Source: Pelomonas baiyunensis (lineage in GTDB: Bacteria; Pseudomonadota; Gammaproteobacteria; Burkholderiales; Burkholderiaceae_C). Taken from it: a DNA stretch of 64,000 nt. The position numbers and the translations under genes are program-made. Under the pieces are notes generated by a model, which worked only from the letters and a program-made list of their open reading frames with translations, was not told the origin of the DNA and did not search any database. The stretch covers positions 558,001 to 622,000 of the forward strand of contig NZ_JBIGIB010000003.1 of NCBI RefSeq assembly GCF_043555935.1, read 5' to 3'. This document shows positions 33,749-42,272 of this stretch, in pieces. The stretch's first letter is position 1. The number at the start of each line of letters is the position of its first letter.

Positions 33749-34615
33749 TCAGCGGAACACGAGGTAGACCGGGAAGCCCATGGGGCAGGGTTTGCCGCTG
33801 CACTGAGCCGGCACAAACTTCAGCGCCTTCGAGGCTTCGACGCCCGCCTGGGTCGCTTCGTCGGAGGTGCTCTCAATGAGGGTGCTGCCGACCGCATTGC
33901 CCTCGGCATCGACGTTGATGAAAAACTTCGACACCAGCATTTGACCGGGGCGCGCGAAGGCTCTCACGGCATCGACTGCGGCACCAATGCCTTGCAAGGG
34001 CAGGGGTGGCGACTTGCTCGCCGGCATGCCGGTGTAGAAGTCCCGCAGCTGCTGATGCTGTCGTTCGGTCCACTGCGTGTGCGGCTGAGCCGTGAAGTCC
34101 AGAGCGCGTTCTTCCAGCGTTTGATACTTGGCCAGCAGCTCTGGAAAGTCTTGTGCTGCCAGTTGGGCCACCTCGCTGCGAAAGGCAAAGGCCTGCGTTC
34201 GTTGGGCGGCGGAGAGATCCCGTTGGATGCCATACCGCCATGCACCTGCATTGGTGATGCGGTCCGCGGCGATCACGATGTGCGGCTTCTCGCAGAAATT
34301 GAAGACGTTGGACCGCGAGATGGTGACGAAGTCCACGCAGTACGCGCCAGCTTCCAACTCGATCACTTCGACCCGCCGGGGCGCCAGGAAGGACACGGAT
34401 TTTTTCGTGCGAACCTCTTCCAGTGAGACCTCGTTCAGAGGGAATCCCGAGCGCGTCTCACGGCCGCTGCTGTCCAACTGCACAGCGTCCACATGGATGA
34501 TCAACAGGCCCGGTGCAGCCGAAGCAGCCACGCAACCGCTCATGAAGAAGGCTGCCCACAGGTGGCCCGCGGCATGTAGGGGGCGGCGCCCGAGGGCGGC
34601 GAGAGTTTGGGTCAT
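33749..34615 (-). CDS. Exported protein with a TonB-C-like C-terminal domain, function unknown
   Basis: 288 residues, not recognised as a whole. N-terminal signal-like segment reaching FFMSGC, a plausible lipobox (or signal peptidase I site after VAASA). The middle (about 60-200) has beta strands and one helix-rich segment (RTQAFAFRSEVAQLAAQDF). The last 75 residues (MLVSKFFINVDAEGNAVGSTLIESTSD ... ASKALKFVPAQCSGKPCPMGFPVYLVFR) follow the TonB/TolA C-terminal pattern: strand, V..STS, helix with ALxA, FxPA, final strand V.F. Base composition appears less GC-rich than the neighbours. Convergent with priA. Confidence 0.75.
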   Translation of the reverse strand: MTQTLAALGRRPLHAAGHLWAAFFMSGCVAASAAPGLLIIHVDAVQLDSSGRETRSGFPLNEVSLEEVRTKKSVSFLAPRRVEVIELEAGAYCVDFVTISRSNVFNFCEKPHIVIAADRITNAGAWRYGIQRDLSAAQRTQAFAFRSEVAQLAAQDFPELLAKYQTLEERALDFTAQPHTQWTERQHQQLRDFYTGMPASKSPPLPLQGIGAAVDAVRAFARPGQMLVSKFFINVDAEGNAVGSTLIESTSDEATQAGVEASKALKFVPAQCSGKPCPMGFPVYLVFR

Positions 34616-34772
34616 CACGTCCCGGATCGCCCCGGCGGAGTACTGATCCAAACACTGTAGCCGGCTCAGGGCCGGCTTGGCTTTGTCGCGGACGATCAAC
34701 CGGCCAGGGCGGTTGGTGCGCGCCGTCTGGCAGCGCGTGAATTCAGGCGCGCCGGGATCGGCGCGAGCTGGC

Positions 34773-35444
34773 TCAGCGGCCGAGCGTGCTTGCCAGGGCC
34801 TTGGCGCGGCGTTCTTGCGCGGCCCGGCGCAGGCGGCGGGGCAGCAGGAAGGCGCCGGCCAGCGCGGCGGCGGTCAGCGCCAGGGAGCCCGGTTCCGGCA
34901 CGCGGTTCAGGCTCACGTTGTCCAGGTTGCCGCCCAGGCTGTCGCTGGTGCCCACCGAGGCGAAGCTCAGCAGGTTGCGGCCGGCTTGGGCCGTGACGCG
35001 GTACTGGTGCTGCGACCAGACGTCTTGATTCGTGCCCAGACCGGTGATGGTGCTGTCCAGCAGCACGCCGTTCCAGAACACCTGGATGCCGTTGCTGCTC
35101 GCCGCCACGTTGCGGCGCGGGGCGTACCAGAAGCTCAGGTCCAGCTCCGAACCCGCACCCAGGTTGTCCAGGTACTGGCCGATGGTGGTGTTGCCGTTGG
35201 TGTCCAGCTCGATGAAGTTGCGGCCTTCCTGGGCCACGCCTTCCACGTTGTTGCGCACTTCGAAGCCGGTGCCGGGGCCCGCCAGCCAGCTCCAGCCGGC
35301 CACGCTGCCGACATTGGCCCAGCTGCCGTTGGCCAGCACCGTGCTCTCGAAGCCGCCGTTGATCAGCAGGTTCGGGGCAGCCATGGCCGGCAAGGCGGCA
35401 GCAGCGGACAGGGCGACGGCGGCGAAGGCGGTGGAGAGCTTCAT
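34773..35444 (-). CDS. PEP-CTERM sorted extracellular protein
   Basis: 223 residues. Signal peptide MKLSTAFAAVALSAAAALPAMAA, then a beta-rich carbohydrate-binding-like domain (NLLINGGFESTVL ... AGWSWLAG ... NGIQVFWNGVLLDSTITGLG ... NLDNVSLNRV), then the C-terminal sorting signal VPEPGSLALTAAALAGAFLLPRRLRR: PEP motif, TM helix, basic cluster. Exosortase (EpsH) cleaves such signals; no exosortase gene is in this window. The DUF642/CBM-like N-terminal pattern NGGFE is common in this class. Its leader shares a 10-mer with the next gene upstream. Confidence 0.9.
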   Translation of the reverse strand: MKLSTAFAAVALSAAAALPAMAAPNLLINGGFESTVLANGSWANVGSVAGWSWLAGPGTGFEVRNNVEGVAQEGRNFIELDTNGNTTIGQYLDNLGAGSELDLSFWYAPRRNVAASSNGIQVFWNGVLLDSTITGLGTNQDVWSQHQYRVTAQAGRNLLSFASVGTSDSLGGNLDNVSLNRVPEPGSLALTAAALAGAFLLPRRLRRAAQERRAKALASTLGR

Positions 35445-35473
35445 GGGCAATGCGGGGTCAAAGAGTGACTGGT

Positions 35474-35483
35474 GCGCATTGTT
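35474..35483 (-). promoter_or_regulatory. Shared leader motif AACAATGCGC, copy 1
   Basis: Lies 29 nt upstream of the PEP-CTERM protein start. The same 10-mer occurs at the same distance from the start of the neighbouring gene (35967-35976). Confidence 0.5.
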
Positions 35484-35559
35484 GAAGCGGGGGCGGGTTC
35501 GCCCGGGTGCAGAGTTCACACTTTGCCGGGGCCACCCCCCGGCCTGCGGTGGGCGCCCC

Positions 35560-35937
35560 TCAGGCGCGGGGGGCGTGGCCCAAAGTGCTGGCCAGGGCCG
35601 TGGCGCGGCGGTGTTGCTCCTGGCGGCGCAGGGCGCGGCTGACCGGACGGGCCAGCACCAAGGCCAGCACACCCAGGGCGATGACCACGGTGCCGGTGTC
35701 CACCTGGCCGGTGAAGCTGTCGAAGTCGAACTCCGCCGGGCGGCCGCCGGAGGTCCATTGCGGTGTGGTGTTGTTCAGCGACGTCAGTGACGCGGTGCCC
35801 AGGCGGCCGGCGTCGGCCAGCGCCACCACCGTGCCCGCGCTGGGTTGTGCCGCTTTGGGGGTGGCCTCACGCGCGGCATCCGACGGCGCGACGGCAACGA
35901 GAGCAGCTACGGCAACGGTGAGGGCAAAGGCTTTCAT
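35560..35937 (-). CDS. Small exported membrane protein resembling the PEP-CTERM neighbour at both ends
   Basis: 125 residues, not recognised. Signal peptide MKAFALTVAVAALVAVAPSDAA, a short polar middle, then a TM helix (TGTVVIALGVLALVLARPV) and a basic tail ending RRATALASTLGHAPRA. The tail matches the end of the PEP-CTERM protein (RRAKALASTLGR), but no PEP motif precedes the helix. Its upstream leader also shares a 10-mer with that gene at identical distance. It may be a degenerate or alternative sorting-signal protein, or a membrane partner. Confidence 0.75.
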   Translation of the reverse strand: MKAFALTVAVAALVAVAPSDAAREATPKAAQPSAGTVVALADAGRLGTASLTSLNNTTPQWTSGGRPAEFDFDSFTGQVDTGTVVIALGVLALVLARPVSRALRRQEQHRRATALASTLGHAPRA

Positions 35938-35966
35938 GCGGAACCACCATGAAAAAACGGGCACGG

Positions 35967-35976
35967 GCGCATTGTT
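35967..35976 (-). promoter_or_regulatory. Shared leader motif AACAATGCGC, copy 2
   Basis: Lies 29 nt upstream of the ATG at 35937. Upstream of it TTCACA-17 bp-TACGAA could serve as a promoter. Confidence 0.5.
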
Positions 35977-36043
35977 CGTAGCCTAGCGTGGCGAAGTTGT
36001 GAACACTTCACGCGCTTCGGGGCCCCCCCCGCGAATGGGCGAG

Positions 36044-38107
36044 TCAGTCTTGACTTGAGGCTGAAGCGCGGGCGGCGGCCTTGGCGGCCAGTTCTTCCCG
36101 CATGCGCTTGAGCTTTTCCCGGGGGTCTTCGCGGGCGCCGCCCTCGTGCAGCTTCATTTCCGCCAGGAAGCGGCTGGGAATGCCCACGACGGTGTCACGC
36201 CCTTTCTTGCGCCGGCGCAGGGTGGACACCGCCAGCGTCGTGCGCGCGCGGGTGATGCCCACGTACATCAGCCGGCGCTCTTCCTCCAGCGCCTCGGCGG
36301 TCAGCTCCGCTTCCTCGCGCTTGAAGGGCAGCAGCCCTTCGTTCACGCCGGCCAGCACCACGTGCGGCCATTCCAGCCCCTTGGACGCGTGCAGCGTGGT
36401 GAGGGTGACCTGGTCCTGCTCGTCGCCGCGCTCGGCCAGGCTCAAGATGACGGAAATCGTTTGCGCCACGTCCAGCACGCTCTGCTTGGGTTCGGTGAAG
36501 CTCACGCCGCCTTCCTCGCTGTGCTGGCCGCCGCAGCGCTTGGACACCCAGTCCACGAAGTCCAGCACGTTGCCCCAGCGCGCCTGCGCCACCTTCTCGT
36601 TCTCTTCGTTGTCGACGAGGTGCTGCTCGTACCCGATGTCCTTGAGCCACTCCATCAGCATGCTGTGCGCGGCGGTGTGGCCTTCGGTGTGCTTGGCCTT
36701 GTATTGCAGTTCGTTCACGGTGCGGCCGAACTCGTGCAGGCTGGCCAGGCCGCGCGCCGTGATGGCGGTGGCCAGGCTCTCGGAGAACAGCGCCTCGAAC
36801 ATGCTGCACTTCCACTGGGCCGAGAAGGTGCTCAACGCCCCGAGCGTCGTGTGGCCGATGCCGCGCTTGGGTGTCGTCACGGCGCGCAGGAAGGCGGGGT
36901 CGTCGTCCTGGTTCACCAGCAGGCGCAGCCAGGCGCACAGGTCCTTGATCTCGGCCTTGTCGAAGAAGCTCTGGCCGCCCGACACCTTGTAGGGAATCTG
37001 CGCGCGGCGCAGTGCCTGCTCGAACACGCGAGCCTGGTGGTTGGCGCGGTACAGGATGGCGAAGTCTTTGAAGTTCGGGCCCTTGCCGTCGGCCCGCAGC
37101 TGCTGGATGCGGGCCACGGCGCGCTCGGCCTCGTGCTCCTCGCCGTCGGCCTCCAGCAGCGCGATGGGTTCGCCGTCGCCGTACTCGCTCCACAGCTTCT
37201 TCTGAAACAGCTTGGGGTTGAGCGCGATGACGTTGTTGGCCGCGCGCAGGATGGCGCCGGTGGAGCGGTAGTTCTGCTCCAGCGGGATGACCTTGAGCGC
37301 GGGGTAGTCGGCGGGCAGCTTCTTCAGGTTCTCGATGGTGGCGCCGCGCCAGCCGTAGATGGACTGGTCATCGTCGCCCACCGCCGTGAACATGCCGCGC
37401 TCGCCCACCAGGGCCTTCAGCAACTCGTACTGCACCGCGTTCGTGTCCTGGTATTCGTCCACCAGCACGTAGCGCAGTTTGTTTTGCCACTTCTCGCGGG
37501 CTTCGGCGTCGGTGGTCAGCAGCTTGAGCGGCAGGGTGATGAGGTCGTCGAAGTCCACGGCCTGGTAGGCCGCCAGGCGCTCCTGGTAGCGGCCCATCAC
37601 GGCGGCAGCCGTGCGCTCGTCGTCGGATTCGGCGATCTGCGCAGCCTGCAGCGGGCCGATGCCCTGGTTCTTCCACAGCGAAATGATCCATTGCCAGCGC
37701 TGCGCCTGCTTGGCATCGGTGGTGCCGCCGGCGTCTTTCAGCACGTTGAGCACGTCGTCGCTGTCGAGGATGGAGAACTGCTCTTTCAGCCCGAGCCGCG
37801 TGCCTTCCTCGCGCAGCAGCCGCACGCCGAGCGAGTGGAAGGTGGAGATGGCCAGGTCCTTGGCCGCCTTGTTGCCCACCAGGTGCTTGGCCCGCTCACG
37901 CATTTCCTGCGCGGCCTTGTTCGTGAAGGTGATGGCCGCGATCTGGCTCGGCCGGTAGCCCGACACCAGCAGCTGCGCGATCTTGGTGGTGATGACGCGC
38001 GTCTTGCCCGAGCCCGCGCCGGCAATCACGAGGCAGGGGCCGCTCAGGTGGTAAACGGCTTCGAGCTGGGCCGGGTTGAGGCCGGCAACGGGTGGGGCAG
38101 CAGACAT
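36044..38107 (-). CDS. rep: Rep/UvrD-family ATP-dependent DNA helicase
   Basis: 687 residues, superfamily 1A 3'-5' helicase. Motifs in order: Q-motif LNPAQLEAVYH, Walker A GAGSGKT (30-36), Ia ITFTNKAAQEM, II VDEYQDTNAVQ, III VGDDDQSIYGWRGA, IV YRSTG, V TLHASKGLEWPHV, VI RLMYVGITRAR. Length and motif spacing fit Rep (accessory replicative helicase, 673 aa in E. coli) better than the longer UvrD. The start at 38107 places the Q-motif normally. The preceding (upstream) gene on the same strand ends 25 bp away. Confidence 0.93.
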   Translation of the reverse strand: MSAAPPVAGLNPAQLEAVYHLSGPCLVIAGAGSGKTRVITTKIAQLLVSGYRPSQIAAITFTNKAAQEMRERAKHLVGNKAAKDLAISTFHSLGVRLLREEGTRLGLKEQFSILDSDDVLNVLKDAGGTTDAKQAQRWQWIISLWKNQGIGPLQAAQIAESDDERTAAAVMGRYQERLAAYQAVDFDDLITLPLKLLTTDAEAREKWQNKLRYVLVDEYQDTNAVQYELLKALVGERGMFTAVGDDDQSIYGWRGATIENLKKLPADYPALKVIPLEQNYRSTGAILRAANNVIALNPKLFQKKLWSEYGDGEPIALLEADGEEHEAERAVARIQQLRADGKGPNFKDFAILYRANHQARVFEQALRRAQIPYKVSGGQSFFDKAEIKDLCAWLRLLVNQDDDPAFLRAVTTPKRGIGHTTLGALSTFSAQWKCSMFEALFSESLATAITARGLASLHEFGRTVNELQYKAKHTEGHTAAHSMLMEWLKDIGYEQHLVDNEENEKVAQARWGNVLDFVDWVSKRCGGQHSEEGGVSFTEPKQSVLDVAQTISVILSLAERGDEQDQVTLTTLHASKGLEWPHVVLAGVNEGLLPFKREEAELTAEALEEERRLMYVGITRARTTLAVSTLRRRKKGRDTVVGIPSRFLAEMKLHEGGAREDPREKLKRMREELAAKAAARASASSQD

Positions 38108-38132
38108 GGTGAGCAGGCAGCGGGGGCGCGGA

Positions 38133-40772
38133 TCATGCCACCCGCGCCACCCCTTCGCCGGGCAGGGCCCGCAGGCCCAGGCCCAGCACCAGCAGCGTGA
38201 AGAACACCAGCCCGATGCGCGGGGCGTCCAGCAGGCTGTCGAACGCGCCCACCACGGCAAAGCCGATCAGGGCCGCCACGAAGGCCGGCGCCAGCGGATG
38301 GTCGCGCCCGCGGCCGAACGACAGCCGCGTCAGCGCCAGCACGAAGGCGGTGCCCAGCAGCGCCAGGCCCAGCAGGCCTTGCTCGAACAGCACGTGCAGC
38401 GCGGCGTTCTTCATGTGCCAGGGCAGGTGGTGGCGGTCGCTGCTGAAGAACCAGCGCGCCATCTCTCGGTTGAAGTCGCCGTTGTCCAGCAGCGGGCGGC
38501 CTTGCGCGTCCATCAGGCTGATGCGGGCCACGTCCACCCGGGCGCCGCGCGTGTCCAGCGCCATGGAGAAGGTCACGAACCGGCGCAGCAGGCCGTCGCC
38601 GCCCAGGTGGGGCAGGGGGCCGAGCGGCACGGTCTGCGTCACCCAGCCGTTGGGGTGGGGCGCGGGGGCGGCTGTGGCGGGTGCCGTCGAATCGGCAGGT
38701 GGGCTGTCGGCCGGTGGCGCCGGGTGCAGCAGCAACTCGCGGCCGAAGCAGTTGTCGGGGTAGATCAGGTTCTTCTCGCACACCTGCACCATCAGGTGGG
38801 CGTCGGCGGCTGTGCGCGTCACCACCGTCAGCGTGGCCGGGCCGACGGCGGGCGTGGGGATGCGTTGGCTGATGCGGAACTGCTCGCCGCGGCCGAGCAC
38901 GTGCTTGCCCGCGGCCAGCGCCAGGTAGGCCTCGTCGTCGTCACGGCGCAGGCGGTAGTCGCCGATCTGGGTGCTGACCGGGCCTTCGTAGAAGTTGCTG
39001 GCCACGAAGCGGCCCGCGCCCTTGCCCAGCAGCCACTGCGTGCCGCCGTGCAGCAGGCGCAGGCCATCGCGCCAGTGCGTCAGGCGGGTCTGGCCGTCTT
39101 CCTTCCAGGTGGCCACGCGGTCGCGCAGGTAGCCGCCCCCGCCCAGCGCGGCCACCAGCGCCATCACCATCAGCAGGCCCGCGGCCAGCAGCGCCCGCTT
39201 GCGCCAGCCCGCCTTGCCCGCGGCGGCCCGGCCTTGCAGCGGCCACAACCGCGGCTCGATCAGCATCAGCGCCCACAAGCCGGCCAAGGCCAGCGCGGCT
39301 GACAGCGCCGTCCAGCGCCCGGCCGGGCCGCCCCAGTGGTCCGACACGATCACCAGCGTGGCCACCAGCCACAGCCAGCAGGTCGTCACCAGCAGCCCGT
39401 AGACCGGGCGTTGCACGCCGGGGCGGTCTTGCCAGCGCAGGGCCGCGAAGGCGCCTGCGGCCACCAGGTTCAGGGCGTAGGCGGCCTTGGGTATGGCCTG
39501 CGCCAATGCCCAGGTCACCCCGCCCAGCAGCAGGGCCAGCAGGGCCCCGGCCAGCAGGCTCACCAGCCGCTGCCCGCGCGTGGGCAGCCACAGGCTGGCG
39601 GGCAGGGACAGCAGCGCCGCCATCACAAAAAACAAGGCCAGCAGGCCGCGGTAGCCACCGCCGCCGAACACCAGGGCCGCCGCCATTGCAAACGCGGCCG
39701 CCAGGGCCAGCGCCCCCAGTTTGGCCAGGCGCGGCAGGGGCTGGTCCACCGGGCCCAGCACGCTGTCGAAGTGGCTGGTGTCAGGGCTGGCCGCCGCAGT
39801 GCGGCGGCGCTGTGCATCGGCCAGCAGCACCATCGGAATGAGGGACAGCGGCAGCGCCAGGTACACGCCGCGCGAGAACGTGGTGAGCGTGGCGTAGGCC
39901 GCCAGCAGCGCCACACCCAGCCCGGCCGCGAAGTGCCAGGGCGAGCGGGTGCGCAGCAGCGCCAGCAGCGCGAACGGCAGGGTCATCACCAAAAAACCGT
40001 CCAGCGCCGCGCCGCCCACGTGCATCTCCCAGAACAGCGCCGTGGTGCGGTAGTCGGTGGAGAAGTCCAGCAGGCCGGTGTAGGCCAGGCGCTCCCAGAA
40101 CGCCGCCGCGCAGGCGCCAGCCAGCGCCAGCACCAACCCCAGCAGCAGCCCGCGCGAGAAGCCGCGCGGGCGTGCGGCTGCGGCCGCCGTCCAAAGCGGC
40201 GTCAGCGCCAGCACCAGGAACAACGCCTTCGCATTGCGCACCGCGTTCATGGCCTCGTGGTAGCCATGGAACCATCCAAAGCTGAAGCCGCCCGCGTCGG
40301 CGAACCCGCGCTTCACGCTCCAGGCGGCCGACAGCGCCAGGCCGCCCAGCAGCACCAGCACCGGTGGCGAAAACACGAGGCCGTGCCGCCAAGCCGGCGC
40401 GCGGTCGCGGGCATTCACCTGCAGCGCCAGGCCCAGGTAGCCGCCCACCCCGCAGGCCGTGACGAGCAGGTCCATCTCCTCGAAGGTGATCCAGCCGGTC
40501 CAGGGCGCCAGCCCGATCAGGGCCAGCGGGGCCAGCAGCAGCGCCGGCGTTTTGACCCACATCAGCGCAGCGGCCAGTGCGGTCAGCACCCACAGCGTCA
40601 ACGCCACCGGGCCGGACAGCGGGTGGTGCCAGGCCAACTCGGCCCCCACGGCACCCAGCGCCAGCGCGGCCGCCAAGGCCAGCCATTGCAAGCCCGTGCG
40701 GGGGCGGTGCAGTTGCAGCGGGCCGAAGCCCAGCCACCCGCCGGCAGCCGGCATGGCTTCGTGCGTGGCCAT
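38133..40772 (-). CDS. Large O-antigen-ligase-like membrane protein with inserted periplasmic domain
   Basis: 879 residues, far longer than typical WaaL/Wzy (about 400). About 12 or more TM helices occupy residues 30-560. A large soluble insert (about 570-785) has a beta-sandwich look: GDYRLRRDDDEAYLALAAGKHVLGRGEQF, TLTVVTRTAADAHLMVQVCEKNLIYPDNCFG, and a Pro/Ala linker. Then comes the ligase signature with the conserved His, LPWHMKNAALHVLFEQGLLGLALLG (about 780-800), and two or three final TM helices. WaaL-type proteins transfer polysaccharide or glycans to an acceptor; here the acceptor is unknown. ATG at 40772 was chosen; 40754 is possible. Confidence 0.85.
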   Translation of the reverse strand: MATHEAMPAAGGWLGFGPLQLHRPRTGLQWLALAAALALGAVGAELAWHHPLSGPVALTLWVLTALAAALMWVKTPALLLAPLALIGLAPWTGWITFEEMDLLVTACGVGGYLGLALQVNARDRAPAWRHGLVFSPPVLVLLGGLALSAAWSVKRGFADAGGFSFGWFHGYHEAMNAVRNAKALFLVLALTPLWTAAAAARPRGFSRGLLLGLVLALAGACAAAFWERLAYTGLLDFSTDYRTTALFWEMHVGGAALDGFLVMTLPFALLALLRTRSPWHFAAGLGVALLAAYATLTTFSRGVYLALPLSLIPMVLLADAQRRRTAAASPDTSHFDSVLGPVDQPLPRLAKLGALALAAAFAMAAALVFGGGGYRGLLALFFVMAALLSLPASLWLPTRGQRLVSLLAGALLALLLGGVTWALAQAIPKAAYALNLVAAGAFAALRWQDRPGVQRPVYGLLVTTCWLWLVATLVIVSDHWGGPAGRWTALSAALALAGLWALMLIEPRLWPLQGRAAAGKAGWRKRALLAAGLLMVMALVAALGGGGYLRDRVATWKEDGQTRLTHWRDGLRLLHGGTQWLLGKGAGRFVASNFYEGPVSTQIGDYRLRRDDDEAYLALAAGKHVLGRGEQFRISQRIPTPAVGPATLTVVTRTAADAHLMVQVCEKNLIYPDNCFGRELLLHPAPPADSPPADSTAPATAAPAPHPNGWVTQTVPLGPLPHLGGDGLLRRFVTFSMALDTRGARVDVARISLMDAQGRPLLDNGDFNREMARWFFSSDRHHLPWHMKNAALHVLFEQGLLGLALLGTAFVLALTRLSFGRGRDHPLAPAFVAALIGFAVVGAFDSLLDAPRIGLVFFTLLVLGLGLRALPGEGVARVA

Positions 40773-40920
40773 CAGCGAAGGGGCCGGCACGGGCCGGCAG
40801 CAAGCGGCGCGCGGCAGGGCGCGAGGGGCAACGTCAGGAGGGCGCGCAAGGAACGACGCATGGGGGCTCCGCAGTTCGGTCGCGCATTGTTGCCGAGCGC
40901 TGCGGGCGCCGGGCGCGGCG

Positions 40921-42012
40921 TCAGCCCCAGTGCGGCGCTGCGGCGTGGGCAGATGTGCGGGTGATGGCCGCTTGCGTGCCGAAGCCGTCGGAGTCGGTCG
41001 GTGCAGCGCTCAGCACGGCCCATCCCAAGCCGGCCGCAGCCCCGAGCGACAGCCAGCGCTTCCACCAGGCGGTGGTTTTGCGGGGCGGTTGGCCGCCGCC
41101 CGACGGCGTGCCCGATGACTTGCCCGACGACTTGCCCGCCGACCCGCGCCGCGGCGCCGCGGCGAGCCAGGCGCGCAGTTCATCGGCCATTTGTTCGGCG
41201 CCGCGCATGCGCAATTCGGGCGACAGCGCCATGCTGCCGGTCATCAGCGCGTCCAGTTGCAGCTGTTGCGGCTCGGGCAGCAGGGGCCATTGGTCTGCCA
41301 CGCTGCCGCGCAACGGCGCGACGCCCTTGGGCGTGTCTTCCCAGCCGCAAATCAGCACGCGCGCCAGGGCGCCCAGGCCGTACACCTCGCTGGCGAGGCT
41401 GGGCGGTGCGCCCTCCTGCCGCTCCGGCGCCGTGAAGGCCGCGGCGGCGCCTAGGCTCAGGCCGCGGTCGAAGGGGTCGGTGGGGTCCGGAATCTTGGTC
41501 AGTCCCAGGCCCATCAGGCGGATGTTTTGCTCCGGGTCCAGCCAGATCATGGCCGGGTCCATGGTGGCCAGCAGCCATCCCTGCTGGTGGGCCGAGCGCA
41601 GGGCTTCGCACAGCTGCACCAGCAGTTCGATGCGCTTGCGCAGCCCGAACTCGTGCAGGCGCGGCAGCAGCGGTTCGCCGTGGTGGCCTTCCAGGATCAG
41701 GTAGGGGTGGGCGTCGGGCGTGACGCCGCTGTCGCAAGGCACGGCGATGTGCGGGTGTTGCAGCTGGCCGAGGTCGCCGGCCTGGTCGGCGTACCGCAGC
41801 ATGACGCCGGCGCCTTGGTCGCTGCGGTCCAGCACCAGCACGGCGGCCCGCTGCTCGGCCGCGCGGGAGTGCACGGCGCTGTACCACTGGCCGGCGTGGG
41901 CCTGCTCGCCGTCCGGCAGCGGGCGGTGCAGGCGCCACACGCCCAGGGCCTGCCCCTCCGTCAACGGAGCCGCTGCAGCAGGAGGCGGCAGGGAGAGGCT
42001 GGGCATGCGCAT
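40921..42012 (-). CDS. Degenerate serine/threonine-kinase-like membrane protein (predicted pseudokinase)
   Basis: 363 residues. The fold order of a Hanks-type kinase is recognisable: LQHPHIAVPCDSGVTPDAHPYLILEGHHGEPLLPRL (hinge), LVQLCEALRSAHQQGWLLATMDPAMIWLDPEQNIRLMGLGLTK (catalytic and Mg loops), FTAPERQEG (APE-like) and VYGLGALARVLICG (helix F). But HRDLKPxN is replaced by ATMDPAMI and DFG by MGLG, so phosphotransfer is unlikely. A Ser/Gly/Lys-rich linker leads to one C-terminal TM helix (WLSLGAAAGLGWAVLSAAP). Its candidate -10 (TAACAT, 42021-42026) ends 8 nt before the ATG. Confidence 0.82.
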   Translation of the reverse strand: MRMPSLSLPPPAAAAPLTEGQALGVWRLHRPLPDGEQAHAGQWYSAVHSRAAEQRAAVLVLDRSDQGAGVMLRYADQAGDLGQLQHPHIAVPCDSGVTPDAHPYLILEGHHGEPLLPRLHEFGLRKRIELLVQLCEALRSAHQQGWLLATMDPAMIWLDPEQNIRLMGLGLTKIPDPTDPFDRGLSLGAAAAFTAPERQEGAPPSLASEVYGLGALARVLICGWEDTPKGVAPLRGSVADQWPLLPEPQQLQLDALMTGSMALSPELRMRGAEQMADELRAWLAAAPRRGSAGKSSGKSSGTPSGGGQPPRKTTAWWKRWLSLGAAAGLGWAVLSAAPTDSDGFGTQAAITRTSAHAAAPHWG

Positions 42013-42272
42013 GGCACCGCATGTTAGGGGTGACCCCAGGGGGGCGCCACCCCCGGTTGGGGCGGCCGCCGGGTGCTGAGCCGGCTCAGGCCCAGGTGTG
42101 TTGCAGCGCTAACGCCCCGTTACTTTGTGAACCCAAAGCTAGGTGTTTCCGATCCCTGTTTTCCGTAACCGTGCGCAGGCGGCGCCCCTATCCTGCGCCG
42201 CCCTGGCGCGGCCGTGCCGGGCCACCCCGATTGAGGGCGCACCGCGCCCTCCAACTTGTTGAAGGAAACACG

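Noticed and set aside
35445..36043. Sigma54 (-24/-12) promoters for the PEP-CTERM gene
   Set aside because: No GG...TGC pair at the correct spacing (TGGCAC then TTGC) was found upstream of either gene.
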